Shown: one piece after another, positions 1-8,850 of the stretch
Layout: every line of letters starts with the position of its first letter
How positions within the stretch are numbered: the stretch's first letter is position 1
From: a virus
DNA: 25,512 nt
Direction: 5' to 3' (one strand)
IMG/VR virus record: IMGVR_UViG_3300044591_000145
Span: 1-25,512 of that record
Position numbers and translations under genes: made by a program
Notes under the pieces: model-generated
What the model saw: the letters and a program-made list of their open reading frames with translations, nothing else
What the model was told of the DNA's origin: nothing
The model's database searches: none

Positions 1-351
1 CAGTTCGTCGTGATCAAGAAGAGCGACGGCAAGGTGTTGGCTGCACTGGGCAGCGGGGAGATCATCGACCAGACGATCACGCGCAACAAGGTGTTGGGGC
101 GCGTGGAGCACGAGATCGAGGTAGCCGGGTACGTGGACTACTTCATCGAGGAGCAGGTCATCCGCTCACACTGCGTGGCGATGTCGTTCGGTTACGAGGA
201 CTTCAAGAAGCAACTAGAGCAGATCGATGGCTACACCGTGTCGTACATGCGCAAGGACATGATGGCCCGCACCAGGGGACCGCAGATGCGCATCCGAGCC
301 ATGTGCATCAGGCGCAGGGTTGAGCGTGAAGCTGCCGTGGACGACGCTTGA
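1..351 (+). CDS. Conserved phage hypothetical protein, 5' partial
   Basis: The reading frame is open from the first base of the window (Gln-Phe-Val precede the GTG at 10), so this is most likely the C-terminal part of a longer gene that begins upstream. About 116 residues are visible, ending at the TGA at 349-351. The visible part has a tract reading SHCVAMSFGYEDFKKQL and then a basic stretch, MRKDMMARTRGPQMRIRAM, before a short acidic tail. This looks like a small globular, possibly nucleic-acid-contacting, domain, but I cannot assign a family. It is transcribed towards the late operon, and the next plus-strand gene starts inside its 3' end, which suggests translational coupling. The strand suggests it belongs to a separate, perhaps early or replication, unit; this is inference only. 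Confidence 0.7.
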   Translation, partial: QFVVIKKSDGKVLAALGSGEIIDQTITRNKVLGRVEHEIEVAGYVDYFIEEQVIRSHCVAMSFGYEDFKKQLEQIDGYTVSYMRKDMMARTRGPQMRIRAMCIRRRVEREAAVDDA

Positions 352-532
352 GAAGGGGCAGGGGTTCTTCATCCCTGCCCTAGACCTCGACGCCACGCGT
401 GAGGCGGGGCTACTGGCTGCAGTCAAGGCCCGCGTTCTAGACGCTCAAGCCTTGTACTGCCTCCACAACGGTATGCAGGGCGTCCTGTTCTACCGCAAGC
501 CTACTTCTGATACCGGTCGTAGAGCGCGATGA
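326..532 (+). CDS. Small conserved phage hypothetical protein (68 aa)
   Basis: This short frame overlaps the end of the preceding gene and stops at the TGA at 530-532. I prefer the GTG at 326, because an AGGG lies six bases upstream and the protein then begins with KLPWTTLEKGQGFFIP. A TTG two codons earlier, at 320, is the alternative. The pattern of an aromatic/proline GFFIP strand, a central alanine-rich helix and a terminal GVLFYRK strand gives a compact alpha/beta look. Small phage proteins of this kind recur, but I know no function. Its last 32 bases overlap, on the opposite strand, the end of the 2159-aa gene. That is unusual packing, but the codon pattern of the protein looks genuine. 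Confidence 0.65.
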   Translation: MKLPWTTLEKGQGFFIPALDLDATREAGLLAAVKARVLDAQALYCLHNGMQGVLFYRKPTSDTGRRAR

Positions 533-3500
533 ACGGGGCAGCGATCCGCTGCGCTGCCGAGTCGATACGGGCCAGGATTTCGTCCTTGCGCTCCGTGGAC
601 ATGTTGGGCGCAGCCCGCACCTGACGCCGCAGCTTGGCCAGTTCACCCAGTTGTTTCTGCAGCGCGCCGCTAGTCTCGGCAAAGGCCAGACGGTCTGCGT
701 ACTCCTGAGCGAACAGCTTGGCGTCTGCCATGCGCCCGTCCTCGATGAGCTTGTTGAGCGAGCCCTTGGCCTGATCAATCTCCTTCATCCGCTCGTAGGC
801 GCCGTCGAGTGTGGCGCGGCCCTCCACAGGCTGGAACAGCCCGCCGATGAACGGCATCTTGCTCGGCTTGGTCGTGGGCTCCTGCACGTTGTCCGCCTTG
901 GACGCAAGCAGGGGGTTGGCCAGTTGCACCAGGGCGATGCCCAGACCGCCCGTGTAGCCACGGATCAGGTAGTCCACCTTGATGGGCGTGAGGCCCAGGT
1001 CGCCCGTGGCGCCGCCGATGAGCTTGGCGATCTCGGTCGTCGTCTCACGGTAACGCTCGGTCGGCAGCATGCGCTGCTCACGCGCAGACTCAATGTCTCC
1101 GGCAAAGAACGACTTGCCCAGTACCACCTCGGTCAGCGGCTTGATGGCCTGCGGCAGCGCAAACGGATTGCTCTGCATGAGCAACTTGCCCATGCCCTTG
1201 GTCAGATCGTCGCCCTTGTCGTCGGACGCCATCTTGTTGAAGATGGCTTCGGGCAGCGCCTTGAACAGGTAGCCCAACTCAAACGGGATCGGCACGCGCA
1301 CGGGCTCGGATACGCCTGGGACGTACACAAACCAGTTGGCCAAACGCTCTTCAGGCTTGGCCCGCTTGTACGCCTCATCGTCCTGCATGACGGCGGCGTA
1401 GCCCATCGTGCTACCTGCCATGAGCAAGCCACGCATGACGAGCTTCTTGCGAATCTCCAACTGCTCGTTGTACGGCATGTCGCCCTTGAAGGCGCGGTAC
1501 AGAACGTCCAAACCCTGAATCTGGGCGTTGAAGAAGGGGATCATCACGGACAGCCACCGCATACTGGGCGACAGGCCGCGACGGCTGAAGTTCATCGACT
1601 CCAGGGTACGCAGCAGCGCCTGCTGCTCGCTCATGCCCTTGGCAATCGAGTCGTTGTAAACGACTGCGCGGGTGGCCGCATCGCCTTGCATGGCGAACGC
1701 ATCGGCCTTGGCCATCGTCTTGTCCCATAACGACTTGCCTGCGGTGAGGTCGCGCATGAACATTTCCATGTCGCGCTGATCGCCCGTGAACACGTTGCTG
1801 CTGATGGCACCTGCCGACATGAGTTTGGCTTCGGCTTCGCTGCGTCCGGCCACCATCTTGCCCAGTTCGCGCATGGCATCCAGTACCGGCACGCCGCTCG
1901 TAGCGTTGGTCAGCCAGACGTTGAGCGGATCACGGATGATCTGGCGCACCGCATACACCGGCGCGCGCGTCACGAACTTGCGCAGCACATCTGCCGGGTA
2001 GCCCATCATCTCCACGAGCATCGGCATGGCGGTCTTGATACCCTCCATGCCCTTGACGATCAACTCCGCCGGAATGCCAAACTGGTCTTGATCAATGACC
2101 GCAAAGTGGTCTTCGCCCTTGACCTTGAAGCGCACGGTGCTGCTGCCTGCAGGTCCAGCGCCGCGCCCCATCTTGCTCACGATGCCCATCTTGTTGAGCG
2201 TGAAAGCGGAGTCCTTCATCATCTGGTTGCGCAAACCCATGCGCGTGATGATGTAGGCGTTCTGCACGGCGCTCGTGAAGGCGGGCATGATCTGGTCAGA
2301 ACCACCCTTGAGTTGCTGCAACTCCGGCTGATCCTTCACGTTGCCGATGCGGATGGGGCGCTCCTTGTCCACATACAGGTTGAGCACGTCGCCATCGACG
2401 CGGTAGTACGGGATGTAGGGCGTGCTCTTGAGTTCCGCAGCCTTGGCAGCGGTCATCTCGCCGGTCTGCACCAAGAAGTCGATCAGGCCGTTGTTGAACT
2501 CCTGATAAATCTTGTTGGCCTTCTCGAACGCAGCCTTCATCTTGGGATCGGCGTTCAAGCGCGCCATCACCTCGGCGTGCTCTTTCTTGGCAAGCGCGGG
2601 GTTCTTCAGGTTGAGCTTCTCCCAACCCTTGACCTCTGCCCGCAGCCCCGCCACGTAGGCGGTGAACATGGCTTCGGCTTCTGTGGAGTTCTTGATCCCC
2701 GACTCGTTGAGCGCCTCTGCAGCGCCCATCAGCGTAGCCCCAGGCTTGCTGCGGTAGATGTACTCCATCCCGCCCGCCACCTTGTTGGCGATCCGCTGCA
2801 CCGGCCCGTTGGTCAAGAACTGAGCGGCGTACTGGCTGATCTGCTGACCGAAGCGCAGAGAGAACTCAGCGTTCTGGGCCTCAAGCGCAGTGATCTGGCC
2901 CTTGGCCAAGCCACGCTTAAACGCCTCAGAAAGTGCCGCGTCTTTGTCAACATACTGAACGCGACCCGACAGGCCCATGATGTTGCCAAACAGCACGTCG
3001 CGCAGCCGAGGCTTCTCAGCCACGAAAGACTTGGCGATGTTGACATCTTCCCGGTATTGACGGAATGCGATCTGTCCGTCTGCTGAGCGGTAGGCTCCGA
3101 TGCGCTTGTCGGCAAACGCCTTACGCGATTCGCGCAGCATGTAGAAGATGTCGGAGGTGCTGAGCTTGGCAGTCTCCATCATGCCCATGCGGCGCAGACT
3201 GGAGCGAACCATGCCTACGAGTTCCTTGATCCACCGACCGGCCTTCTCTCGGAAAGACGCGGTGACACGCGCCTCTTCGGTATGGGCGATGATCTCGCGC
3301 AGGGCTTGCAGGCGTTGAATATCTTCGCCACGCCCGATAGCACTCATGGCGTCCATAGCCGACTGAGCTTCGGCGCGCAGGTCAGCACCGCCTACTTCTT
3401 CAGCCAACTTGAGCACATCGGTCTTGTTGGCGTACGCCTGCAAGCGGTCGATGCCGATGAGGGTGTCAATGCCGTAGTGGCCAACCAACTCGTGGGCAAT

Positions 3501-6500
3501 CGTAGCCTCAAGGTCTTTGAGGTTGGCGTGGTTCTCGCCAATCACCAGCACCGTGCCGTCGCTAAACACAGCGCCTTGAACGTCGGCAGGATCGGCCTTC
3601 TCTTTGGCCATCTGGTTGAGCAAGCGTACGGGCACATCGCGCACCGTGGGCGCGTAGATGAACTTGACGTTTGAAGGAAGCTCCTCCTTCACTTTCACTA
3701 TCAACTTCTCTGCTTCTGCCGCATCAACTTGTCCACCCTCGGCTTCACGTTTGCGATACGCAGCCCCAACATCGTCATCAAACTCGCCGCGCTCACGGCG
3801 CTCAGCTTCCTCAAAGTCGCGCTTAATCTGCTGCAGGCGTTCAAACTTTTCAGCCGTAGCCTTGCGGCTTTCAGGCGAACCAGTGCGCTCTTCGCTCGGA
3901 GCCTGGGAGACTTTGCGTGTAACTTGAGGCGTGCGCTGGGTCGGTACTGTCTGCTTGCTGAACTTGGTTTCCTTCAGCGCCTCTTGCATGACGCTGATCT
4001 GTTCCTTCAGTGCAGCCTTGTACTCGGGCGTGGCTTTACCAAGCGCCGTCGCGCGCTCGGTCGTTGCCAGCTTGGCTTTCTCTTGGAACTCAATAACCGC
4101 CGGATCGTTGGCCCCGGACTTTTCCTTCAGTGCTTCAAAGCGGCGCTTGATGTCACTGGCAAACTTCTTGTACTCCGCTTCGTTGCGGCCCAGGTCAATT
4201 GCCAGTTTTCGCATCTCTTCAGATGCTTCGGCTTCCTTACGGACATCACCACGCTTGATGCGCTCAGCAGTCTTAACTGCACGAGACACCGGCTGCTGCA
4301 TCCGAGCGCGGCGATCACTTTCTGCGCGGCGCGCCGCACGCAAATCGGCGGGTGTGGCGGCTTCTTCACGGGTGTACAGGCTCTTGTAGAGTTCGTCGAT
4401 CTGGTTCTTGATCGGAGCGACTTTAGTGTCGTTCAACATGTTGAACCGACCGGCAATGGTCTGCAGGCGCTTGGTTGCCGCACCACGCTCTTGGCCAGTC
4501 ATCGGACGCTGCTCAGGCGCAGCCTCGCCTTTGCCCAGAGTGGCATTCAACTGTGCCACTTTGTCCTTCATGGACGGCTTGTATGCAATGCCTGTCTCCA
4601 GCGCATTGGAGATCATGGCGTGCTCAGCGGCGAGGTCTTCCAGTTCTTGCAGGATTGAACGCTTGGCGTTCTTCTGCGGCTGCTCAACCCGGTTGCGCAG
4701 CGTCATGATCTGGTTCATCACGCTGTCGTACTGCTCCGGCGTGGCCGTACGAGTGACCTTCGCACCTTTAAGCCCCAGACGCTCCTCAAGTGCCCTGTTC
4801 AGGCGCAATTTTTCGTCTGCTTCCTTCTCCTTAGTCGCAGCCGCTTCTCCACGCTTGCGTGCTTCAGTGGCAACCAATGCCCGCTGAACGGCAACCGGGT
4901 CGTTGTTCTGCATCCCAGTGCGCAGCATGTTGATGCTGCTGAAGATGTCTTCAGTGCGGTCACGCGTAGGAACTACGTCTTGCAGTTCCTGTTGAAGCTG
5001 CGCAAGACGGCGCGGCGATGCGGGCTCAGTCTTTTTCTCAAGCCCGATGCCCATCTCATCAACTTGCGCGGCTTTGCGCAACGCTTCGGCACGCTTGTCG
5101 GCCTCAGACGGCTCAGCAGGCGCGGCTTCGATAACGGGCTTAGTCTCAATAGCCGCAGCTTCTTCTGGCTTGGTCGCCAACGTCTCGATGGGCTTGCCTG
5201 CCAGAGACTTAAATTTAAGCGGGGTCTGGCCTTCCGGCTGAGCGGACATCTCACCAAACAACTCGCGGGTCTGGCCGCGCTGCTCCATGCCTACCTGCTT
5301 CTCCTGCAGCGCCTGCATGCGCTTGGCAGTATCGGCGGCAAGCGCCTCACGTTCCTTCTTGGCGGCATCAAGCTGCGTGCCGAGGTCCGTGGCTTTGTCG
5401 AAATCGCTGGCTTGCGCAGCCTTGGTGAAGTCGTCTTGCAGCTTGGTGATCCGGCTATCGATAGCCGTCATCTTGGCCGCAGCCTGCTGCTGGAACTCCG
5501 TCTCGGGGATGGCCACACCCCCACGCTCTTCGATCAACGCGGCGCGCGCATCAATCCGACGCTGGAGTTGCTGACGCTGTTCGTTTAGCGAACGGAAGTC
5601 GTCCGTGCGGCCTTCGGTGGCGGCAGTCTGCAACTGGGGCAGCAAGTCCTGAAGCTGCTTATTGAGCGCATCCTGCTCGACCATCAGGCGCTGTACGTCA
5701 GGGATGGGTTCGGGAGCCGGAGCCGGAGCCGGTGCAGGCGCGGGAGCTTCCGCAGGCTGCTCAGCCTTCTTCAATTCGGCAATGGCGTCCTTGCGCTTCT
5801 CGTACTCACGCCGCAATGGCATGAAGTCCTGCATGAAAGCGGTCAGGTCTTCTTTGGCCTGGGCCTTGGCTGCGCGCTCTTCTTCCGTAGAGTCCTTGGT
5901 CAGCCGCACATTCTTGGCGGCTTCCAACTCCTGCTTGCGGGCCTGGGCCGCTGCGTAGTCAGCGTCAAGTTTGCGCAGCGCCTCGGGCTGCGTAGCGGCA
6001 GCTTCGGCTTCCTGCTCTTGCTTGAGTTGCTCAGCCTTCGCTTGATCGGACAGGAACTTCTCCGCCTTGCGGCGCTCACTCCCGCGCTCAACCGCACGAC
6101 CGGCAGGCGAAATAACACCACCCAGAACAGCGCCGCCGATCAGGCTCTCGATGTACTCTGCACGTGCTGCCGGGTCAGTTACTTCAAGCCCTGCCTGCAG
6201 CCGCTCCAGATACTGTTGACCGACTTCGGTCAAGCCTTCACGCCCAGCTACCTTGCCCGTCGTAACGGCGTAGTCGGCCACCGCTTGGCGCATGCCCTGC
6301 TGCGTGATGGCTTTGGCTTCGGCTTCTGTCAGGTCTTTGCCAACCGACTTGAAAAGGTTACGAATGAGCGGGATGCCGCGCAAAGAGAACACGTCCAGTG
6401 CGGCTTGCGGCACCGCAGCAATAGCTGCTTTGCCCAAATCAGTCCGCTCCAGACCACCAGTTTCCCCACGCTTCTCCGCTTCCTCAAGCTGCCGTGCGAG

Positions 6501-6980
6501 GTTAGAACCCGTGAACTGCGCAACCGAGGCAGCACCGGCGCCAAGCGCGCCAACAACGGGTGCTGCTGCGCCAAGGGGAATAGCCGCAGCGCCTGCGGCA
6601 ATCGGAGCCGCCATGTACGGGATCGAACTGCCCAGCAGTTCAAGCGTTTTCTGAACCGGGGCTTCAGTCCAACCTTCTTCGGTCGGTTTGAAAATCTGCT
6701 TAGCGCGCTCTTCGCGCTCGGCGCGGTACTTCTCCGCTGCCTTAACGTCCATCAGGCCGAGCTTGCCTGCAGTGAGCGCAGCCTCGCCTTTCAGCGACTC
6801 AACACCGGCTCGAAGTGCGGGGGTGAAACCCCCTCGGGGGCCTTCTTCCGGGGCTACTGCCGCTGTGCGGCCAAAAGCCTCTGGGTATTTAGCGTACGCC
6901 TCACGTATGGCCTCCTGATATGTCTGGCCTTCTTTGGCCTCGTAGTAGGCACCATTGGGCAATTGGACGTAATTCGCCAT
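501..6980 (-). CDS. Giant polyvalent-type virion protein (2159 aa) with zincin-like motif
   Basis: This is the last and largest gene of the late run, with an ATG at 6980 and a TAG at 501-503. Regions seen, in order: a short N-terminal motif (YVQLPNGAYYEAKEGQTYQE); an Ala/Gly-rich hydrophobic stretch, residues 113-157, and another near 277-293; a long charged coiled-coil region, about 300-1100, broken by an Ala-Pro linker at 412-423; a metallopeptidase-like segment with HELVGH at 1163-1168 and a candidate third ligand, E1229, in REIIAH; and a helical C-terminal half from about 1330 to 2080. The C-terminal half carries PFFNAQIQGLDVLYRAF, FELGYLFKALPEA and YLIRGYTGGLG blocks of the kind found in phage large polyvalent proteins (LPD38-like). 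Polyvalent proteins are thought to be injected with DNA; for this one, injection and peptidase activity are inferences. The Shine-Dalgarno is weak. No frameshift was seen. Confidence 0.9.
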   Translation of the reverse strand: MANYVQLPNGAYYEAKEGQTYQEAIREAYAKYPEAFGRTAAVAPEEGPRGGFTPALRAGVESLKGEAALTAGKLGLMDVKAAEKYRAEREERAKQIFKPTEEGWTEAPVQKTLELLGSSIPYMAAPIAAGAAAIPLGAAAPVVGALGAGAASVAQFTGSNLARQLEEAEKRGETGGLERTDLGKAAIAAVPQAALDVFSLRGIPLIRNLFKSVGKDLTEAEAKAITQQGMRQAVADYAVTTGKVAGREGLTEVGQQYLERLQAGLEVTDPAARAEYIESLIGGAVLGGVISPAGRAVERGSERRKAEKFLSDQAKAEQLKQEQEAEAAATQPEALRKLDADYAAAQARKQELEAAKNVRLTKDSTEEERAAKAQAKEDLTAFMQDFMPLRREYEKRKDAIAELKKAEQPAEAPAPAPAPAPAPEPIPDVQRLMVEQDALNKQLQDLLPQLQTAATEGRTDDFRSLNEQRQQLQRRIDARAALIEERGGVAIPETEFQQQAAAKMTAIDSRITKLQDDFTKAAQASDFDKATDLGTQLDAAKKEREALAADTAKRMQALQEKQVGMEQRGQTRELFGEMSAQPEGQTPLKFKSLAGKPIETLATKPEEAAAIETKPVIEAAPAEPSEADKRAEALRKAAQVDEMGIGLEKKTEPASPRRLAQLQQELQDVVPTRDRTEDIFSSINMLRTGMQNNDPVAVQRALVATEARKRGEAAATKEKEADEKLRLNRALEERLGLKGAKVTRTATPEQYDSVMNQIMTLRNRVEQPQKNAKRSILQELEDLAAEHAMISNALETGIAYKPSMKDKVAQLNATLGKGEAAPEQRPMTGQERGAATKRLQTIAGRFNMLNDTKVAPIKNQIDELYKSLYTREEAATPADLRAARRAESDRRARMQQPVSRAVKTAERIKRGDVRKEAEASEEMRKLAIDLGRNEAEYKKFASDIKRRFEALKEKSGANDPAVIEFQEKAKLATTERATALGKATPEYKAALKEQISVMQEALKETKFSKQTVPTQRTPQVTRKVSQAPSEERTGSPESRKATAEKFERLQQIKRDFEEAERRERGEFDDDVGAAYRKREAEGGQVDAAEAEKLIVKVKEELPSNVKFIYAPTVRDVPVRLLNQMAKEKADPADVQGAVFSDGTVLVIGENHANLKDLEATIAHELVGHYGIDTLIGIDRLQAYANKTDVLKLAEEVGGADLRAEAQSAMDAMSAIGRGEDIQRLQALREIIAHTEEARVTASFREKAGRWIKELVGMVRSSLRRMGMMETAKLSTSDIFYMLRESRKAFADKRIGAYRSADGQIAFRQYREDVNIAKSFVAEKPRLRDVLFGNIMGLSGRVQYVDKDAALSEAFKRGLAKGQITALEAQNAEFSLRFGQQISQYAAQFLTNGPVQRIANKVAGGMEYIYRSKPGATLMGAAEALNESGIKNSTEAEAMFTAYVAGLRAEVKGWEKLNLKNPALAKKEHAEVMARLNADPKMKAAFEKANKIYQEFNNGLIDFLVQTGEMTAAKAAELKSTPYIPYYRVDGDVLNLYVDKERPIRIGNVKDQPELQQLKGGSDQIMPAFTSAVQNAYIITRMGLRNQMMKDSAFTLNKMGIVSKMGRGAGPAGSSTVRFKVKGEDHFAVIDQDQFGIPAELIVKGMEGIKTAMPMLVEMMGYPADVLRKFVTRAPVYAVRQIIRDPLNVWLTNATSGVPVLDAMRELGKMVAGRSEAEAKLMSAGAISSNVFTGDQRDMEMFMRDLTAGKSLWDKTMAKADAFAMQGDAATRAVVYNDSIAKGMSEQQALLRTLESMNFSRRGLSPSMRWLSVMIPFFNAQIQGLDVLYRAFKGDMPYNEQLEIRKKLVMRGLLMAGSTMGYAAVMQDDEAYKRAKPEERLANWFVYVPGVSEPVRVPIPFELGYLFKALPEAIFNKMASDDKGDDLTKGMGKLLMQSNPFALPQAIKPLTEVVLGKSFFAGDIESAREQRMLPTERYRETTTEIAKLIGGATGDLGLTPIKVDYLIRGYTGGLGIALVQLANPLLASKADNVQEPTTKPSKMPFIGGLFQPVEGRATLDGAYERMKEIDQAKGSLNKLIEDGRMADAKLFAQEYADRLAFAETSGALQKQLGELAKLRRQVRAAPNMSTERKDEILARIDSAAQRIAAPFIALYDRYQK
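5712..5747 (-). repeat. Hexanucleotide-like repeat coding an Ala-Pro linker
   Basis: GGAGCC-type units repeat in near-perfect tandem and encode alternating Ala-Pro, about residues 412-423 of the 2159-aa protein. Such linkers are stiff and extended, and here it separates two coiled-coil segments. Length variation by slippage would be expected between relatives. Confidence 0.75.
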
Positions 6981-7004
6981 GACCGTACGCTAATTTTTAC
7001 CCGG

Positions 7005-7032
7005 CTGCACGACCCGGAATTACAGCGTGCAG
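7005..7032. other. Inverted repeat in the gap before the giant gene
   Basis: CTGCACG at 7005-7011 and CGTGCAG at 7026-7032 form a perfect 7-bp inverted repeat around a 14-nt loop. It sits in the only intergenic gap longer than 70 nt in the window (6981-7057), between the 596-aa and 2159-aa genes. In the minus-strand transcript no U-run follows it, so it does not look like an intrinsic terminator. It could be an mRNA stem tuning expression or stability of the giant gene, or chance. I see no convincing promoter in the gap. Confidence 0.35.
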
Positions 7033-7057
7033 ATGCCCCCAATTATGAGGGACTTTC

Positions 7058-8848
7058 TCACCGAAGGATAGGTGCGCCTGCAGGCGGCTGCACAAATCCA
7101 CCACCGGTACCACCTGCAGTGACCCCGGGCTGAACGCTCATACCGCGCAGGTATGTTTCAAACGTCGGGTACTGACGCATGAACTCTTCACCTTCAGTAC
7201 CCTTACCGCTCAGAGAAATCTTCTGGCTATTAGCCAGCTTGACGTAGTTTTCATACAGCGCGGGGATGCGCTGCTCACGCGTCTGAAGCTCAAAGCCAAG
7301 TTTGAGTGCGCTTTCGGGGTCTTTTGCCCCCATCGCGCGGCCCAAGGACGTGAGCAATTGCAACTGTGCGGGCGGCGCGTTGACCTGCATGCGCGCGCGC
7401 TCCATAGCGCCTTTCTGCTCAACCTCCGTGGTGTAAATCTGGCGAGCCGTGTCGGCGTTCTTGATGCCCAGGCTGTTCAACGCCTCAATGCCGTACTTAC
7501 GGGCATTACCCAAACGCTCATCTGCACGCTCTTCAAACTTGAGTTGCGCATCAGTATCGGCGCGAGCCTCGGCGCGGCGGGCTTGCTCGATGTCGGCCAT
7601 CGCGCGCTGACGCTCCTTGGCGGACTTCTTAAAGTCCTTGATCGCCTCAGCGTACTGGCCGGTGCCGACCATCGCACCCTTGCCGATGTTCTCCAAAGCG
7701 CGGGGGGACGTACCGGCCATCATGGCCAGACCGGCGTTGAGAATAGCCATCGCCTTGGACTGCTCAAGCTCACCCTTAGCGCCTTCTTCCTCTTTCTTAA
7801 TGAGCGACTCAAGTCCCTCATAGGCTTTGCCTTGGCCCTCAAGTGCCTTCCTTCGGCGCTCTCGTGAAGCCTCAACGTCAGCGGCTTCGGCCCTCTGGTA
7901 GTCGGCTATGCGCTTTTCAATCGCTTGGCTGTCAAGAAATTCCGCCGCAGTCTTTTTAGCCGCCTCAACAGAAGGTACGGCAGCGCGCGCAGCAGCGCCG
8001 GTAGAACTGGCAGTGGCAGCACCGGCGCCGGGGGCAGCATAACTCCGCGTACCGCCACTAGGAGCGGCGGAAGGTACCGGTGCTCCGGCCAACTGGGCTT
8101 CGTAGGCTTCACGCTCACCCGCCCGAGCGCCGCCAACACCTGCGCTGCGCGCGCCGCCTGCAGCAGGGCGCTCGGCAGCCTCTTGGCTTTTCTTTTTGGC
8201 CAAATCTTCGGCCACCACCTGCGCCAAAGATTCCTTGGGAATCTTGTCGTATAGGCTCTTGACGGCATCGCTTACGTCGTTATACGCAGCATTCAAAAAC
8301 TCTGTGATCGACATGCCCTCGTAGCCGGTAGTGGTCGGAAGCAACCGCTCGCCCCCGTAGACACCACCATAAGGCGTGACGCCGACCGCCCGCCCCTTCT
8401 CCGAAATCCCCGTTGGCTGACCGCCTGCCTGATACCGCGCCACACCACCATCGGCCATGCGCACGACTGGCTCGCTGCGCTGAGTGAAGTCAAACATGCC
8501 GCCGCGAGAGAACGAATCCTCTGCGCTATCGGCCACACCGCCTTCGGCGTAACCTGCGATCCCACCGTCAGCCATACCCTGCATATTCGGAGCGGGCAGC
8601 GCGGCGATGCCCGGTGCGGCTTGTGGGGGCGTGCCCATCGACATGATGGCTTGATCCGCCACCTTGGGCTGAGGCTGGGCCATCTGCGCCTGGGCCGCAG
8701 CACGCATCTTTTTGCGCGCCATGTCTTCCGAGATCACCATCGGTAAGATGTACGGGTCTTGCTTGTACATCATCGCCATGCGCTGCAATGCCTGATCCGG
8801 CATCATGCGCAGTTCGGCTGTGAGTTGGTTGATGTTCGGAATTGCCAT
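7058..8848 (-). CDS. Low-complexity virion protein with DGG motifs (596 aa)
   Basis: The start chosen is the ATG at 8848, two bases after the TGA of the upstream gene. A TTG two codons earlier overlaps that stop and is less likely. The N-terminus (AIPNINQLTAELRMMPDQAL and on to PYILPMVISED) is helical. Residues of roughly 90-150 hold repeated MADGGI/AGYAEGGV-type segments. Next come an Ala/Gly/Pro-rich disordered stretch, a long charged helical region about 290-480 (many Lys, Glu and Arg), and a Gly-rich tail ending GAPILR. No enzyme motif is visible. By position among large virion proteins and by its style, it is probably an internal or tail-associated virion protein; the exact role is unknown. 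Confidence 0.82.
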   Translation of the reverse strand: MAIPNINQLTAELRMMPDQALQRMAMMYKQDPYILPMVISEDMARKKMRAAAQAQMAQPQPKVADQAIMSMGTPPQAAPGIAALPAPNMQGMADGGIAGYAEGGVADSAEDSFSRGGMFDFTQRSEPVVRMADGGVARYQAGGQPTGISEKGRAVGVTPYGGVYGGERLLPTTTGYEGMSITEFLNAAYNDVSDAVKSLYDKIPKESLAQVVAEDLAKKKSQEAAERPAAGGARSAGVGGARAGEREAYEAQLAGAPVPSAAPSGGTRSYAAPGAGAATASSTGAAARAAVPSVEAAKKTAAEFLDSQAIEKRIADYQRAEAADVEASRERRRKALEGQGKAYEGLESLIKKEEEGAKGELEQSKAMAILNAGLAMMAGTSPRALENIGKGAMVGTGQYAEAIKDFKKSAKERQRAMADIEQARRAEARADTDAQLKFEERADERLGNARKYGIEALNSLGIKNADTARQIYTTEVEQKGAMERARMQVNAPPAQLQLLTSLGRAMGAKDPESALKLGFELQTREQRIPALYENYVKLANSQKISLSGKGTEGEEFMRQYPTFETYLRGMSVQPGVTAGGTGGGFVQPPAGAPILR

Positions 8849-8850
8849 GA

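Noticed and set aside
537-558. 7-bp stem GGCAGCG/CGCTGCC as a terminator of the plus-strand unit
   Set aside because: No T-run follows on the plus strand, and it lies in coding sequence of the minus gene, where the bases are explained by Ala/Gln codons.
651-1730. Long open frame on the plus strand (359 codons) inside the giant gene
   Set aside because: It is antisense to a clearly coding minus-strand gene and is rich in Leu, His and Arg, as expected from complementary GC-rich codons; no motif or ribosome-binding site was seen.
2088-3086. Plus-strand open frame of 332 codons
   Set aside because: It is antisense to the conserved helical blocks of the giant protein; its His/Leu/Arg bias fits a shadow frame.
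6981-7057. Sigma-70-like promoter in the gap before the giant gene
   Set aside because: TTGGGG and TGTAAT elements on the minus strand are only about 12 bases apart, too close for a standard promoter.
6018-7133. Plus-strand open frame of 371 codons across the start of the giant gene
   Set aside because: It runs antisense through two real genes and the gap, with Cys/Arg-rich, unnatural composition; no homology-like pattern was recognised.
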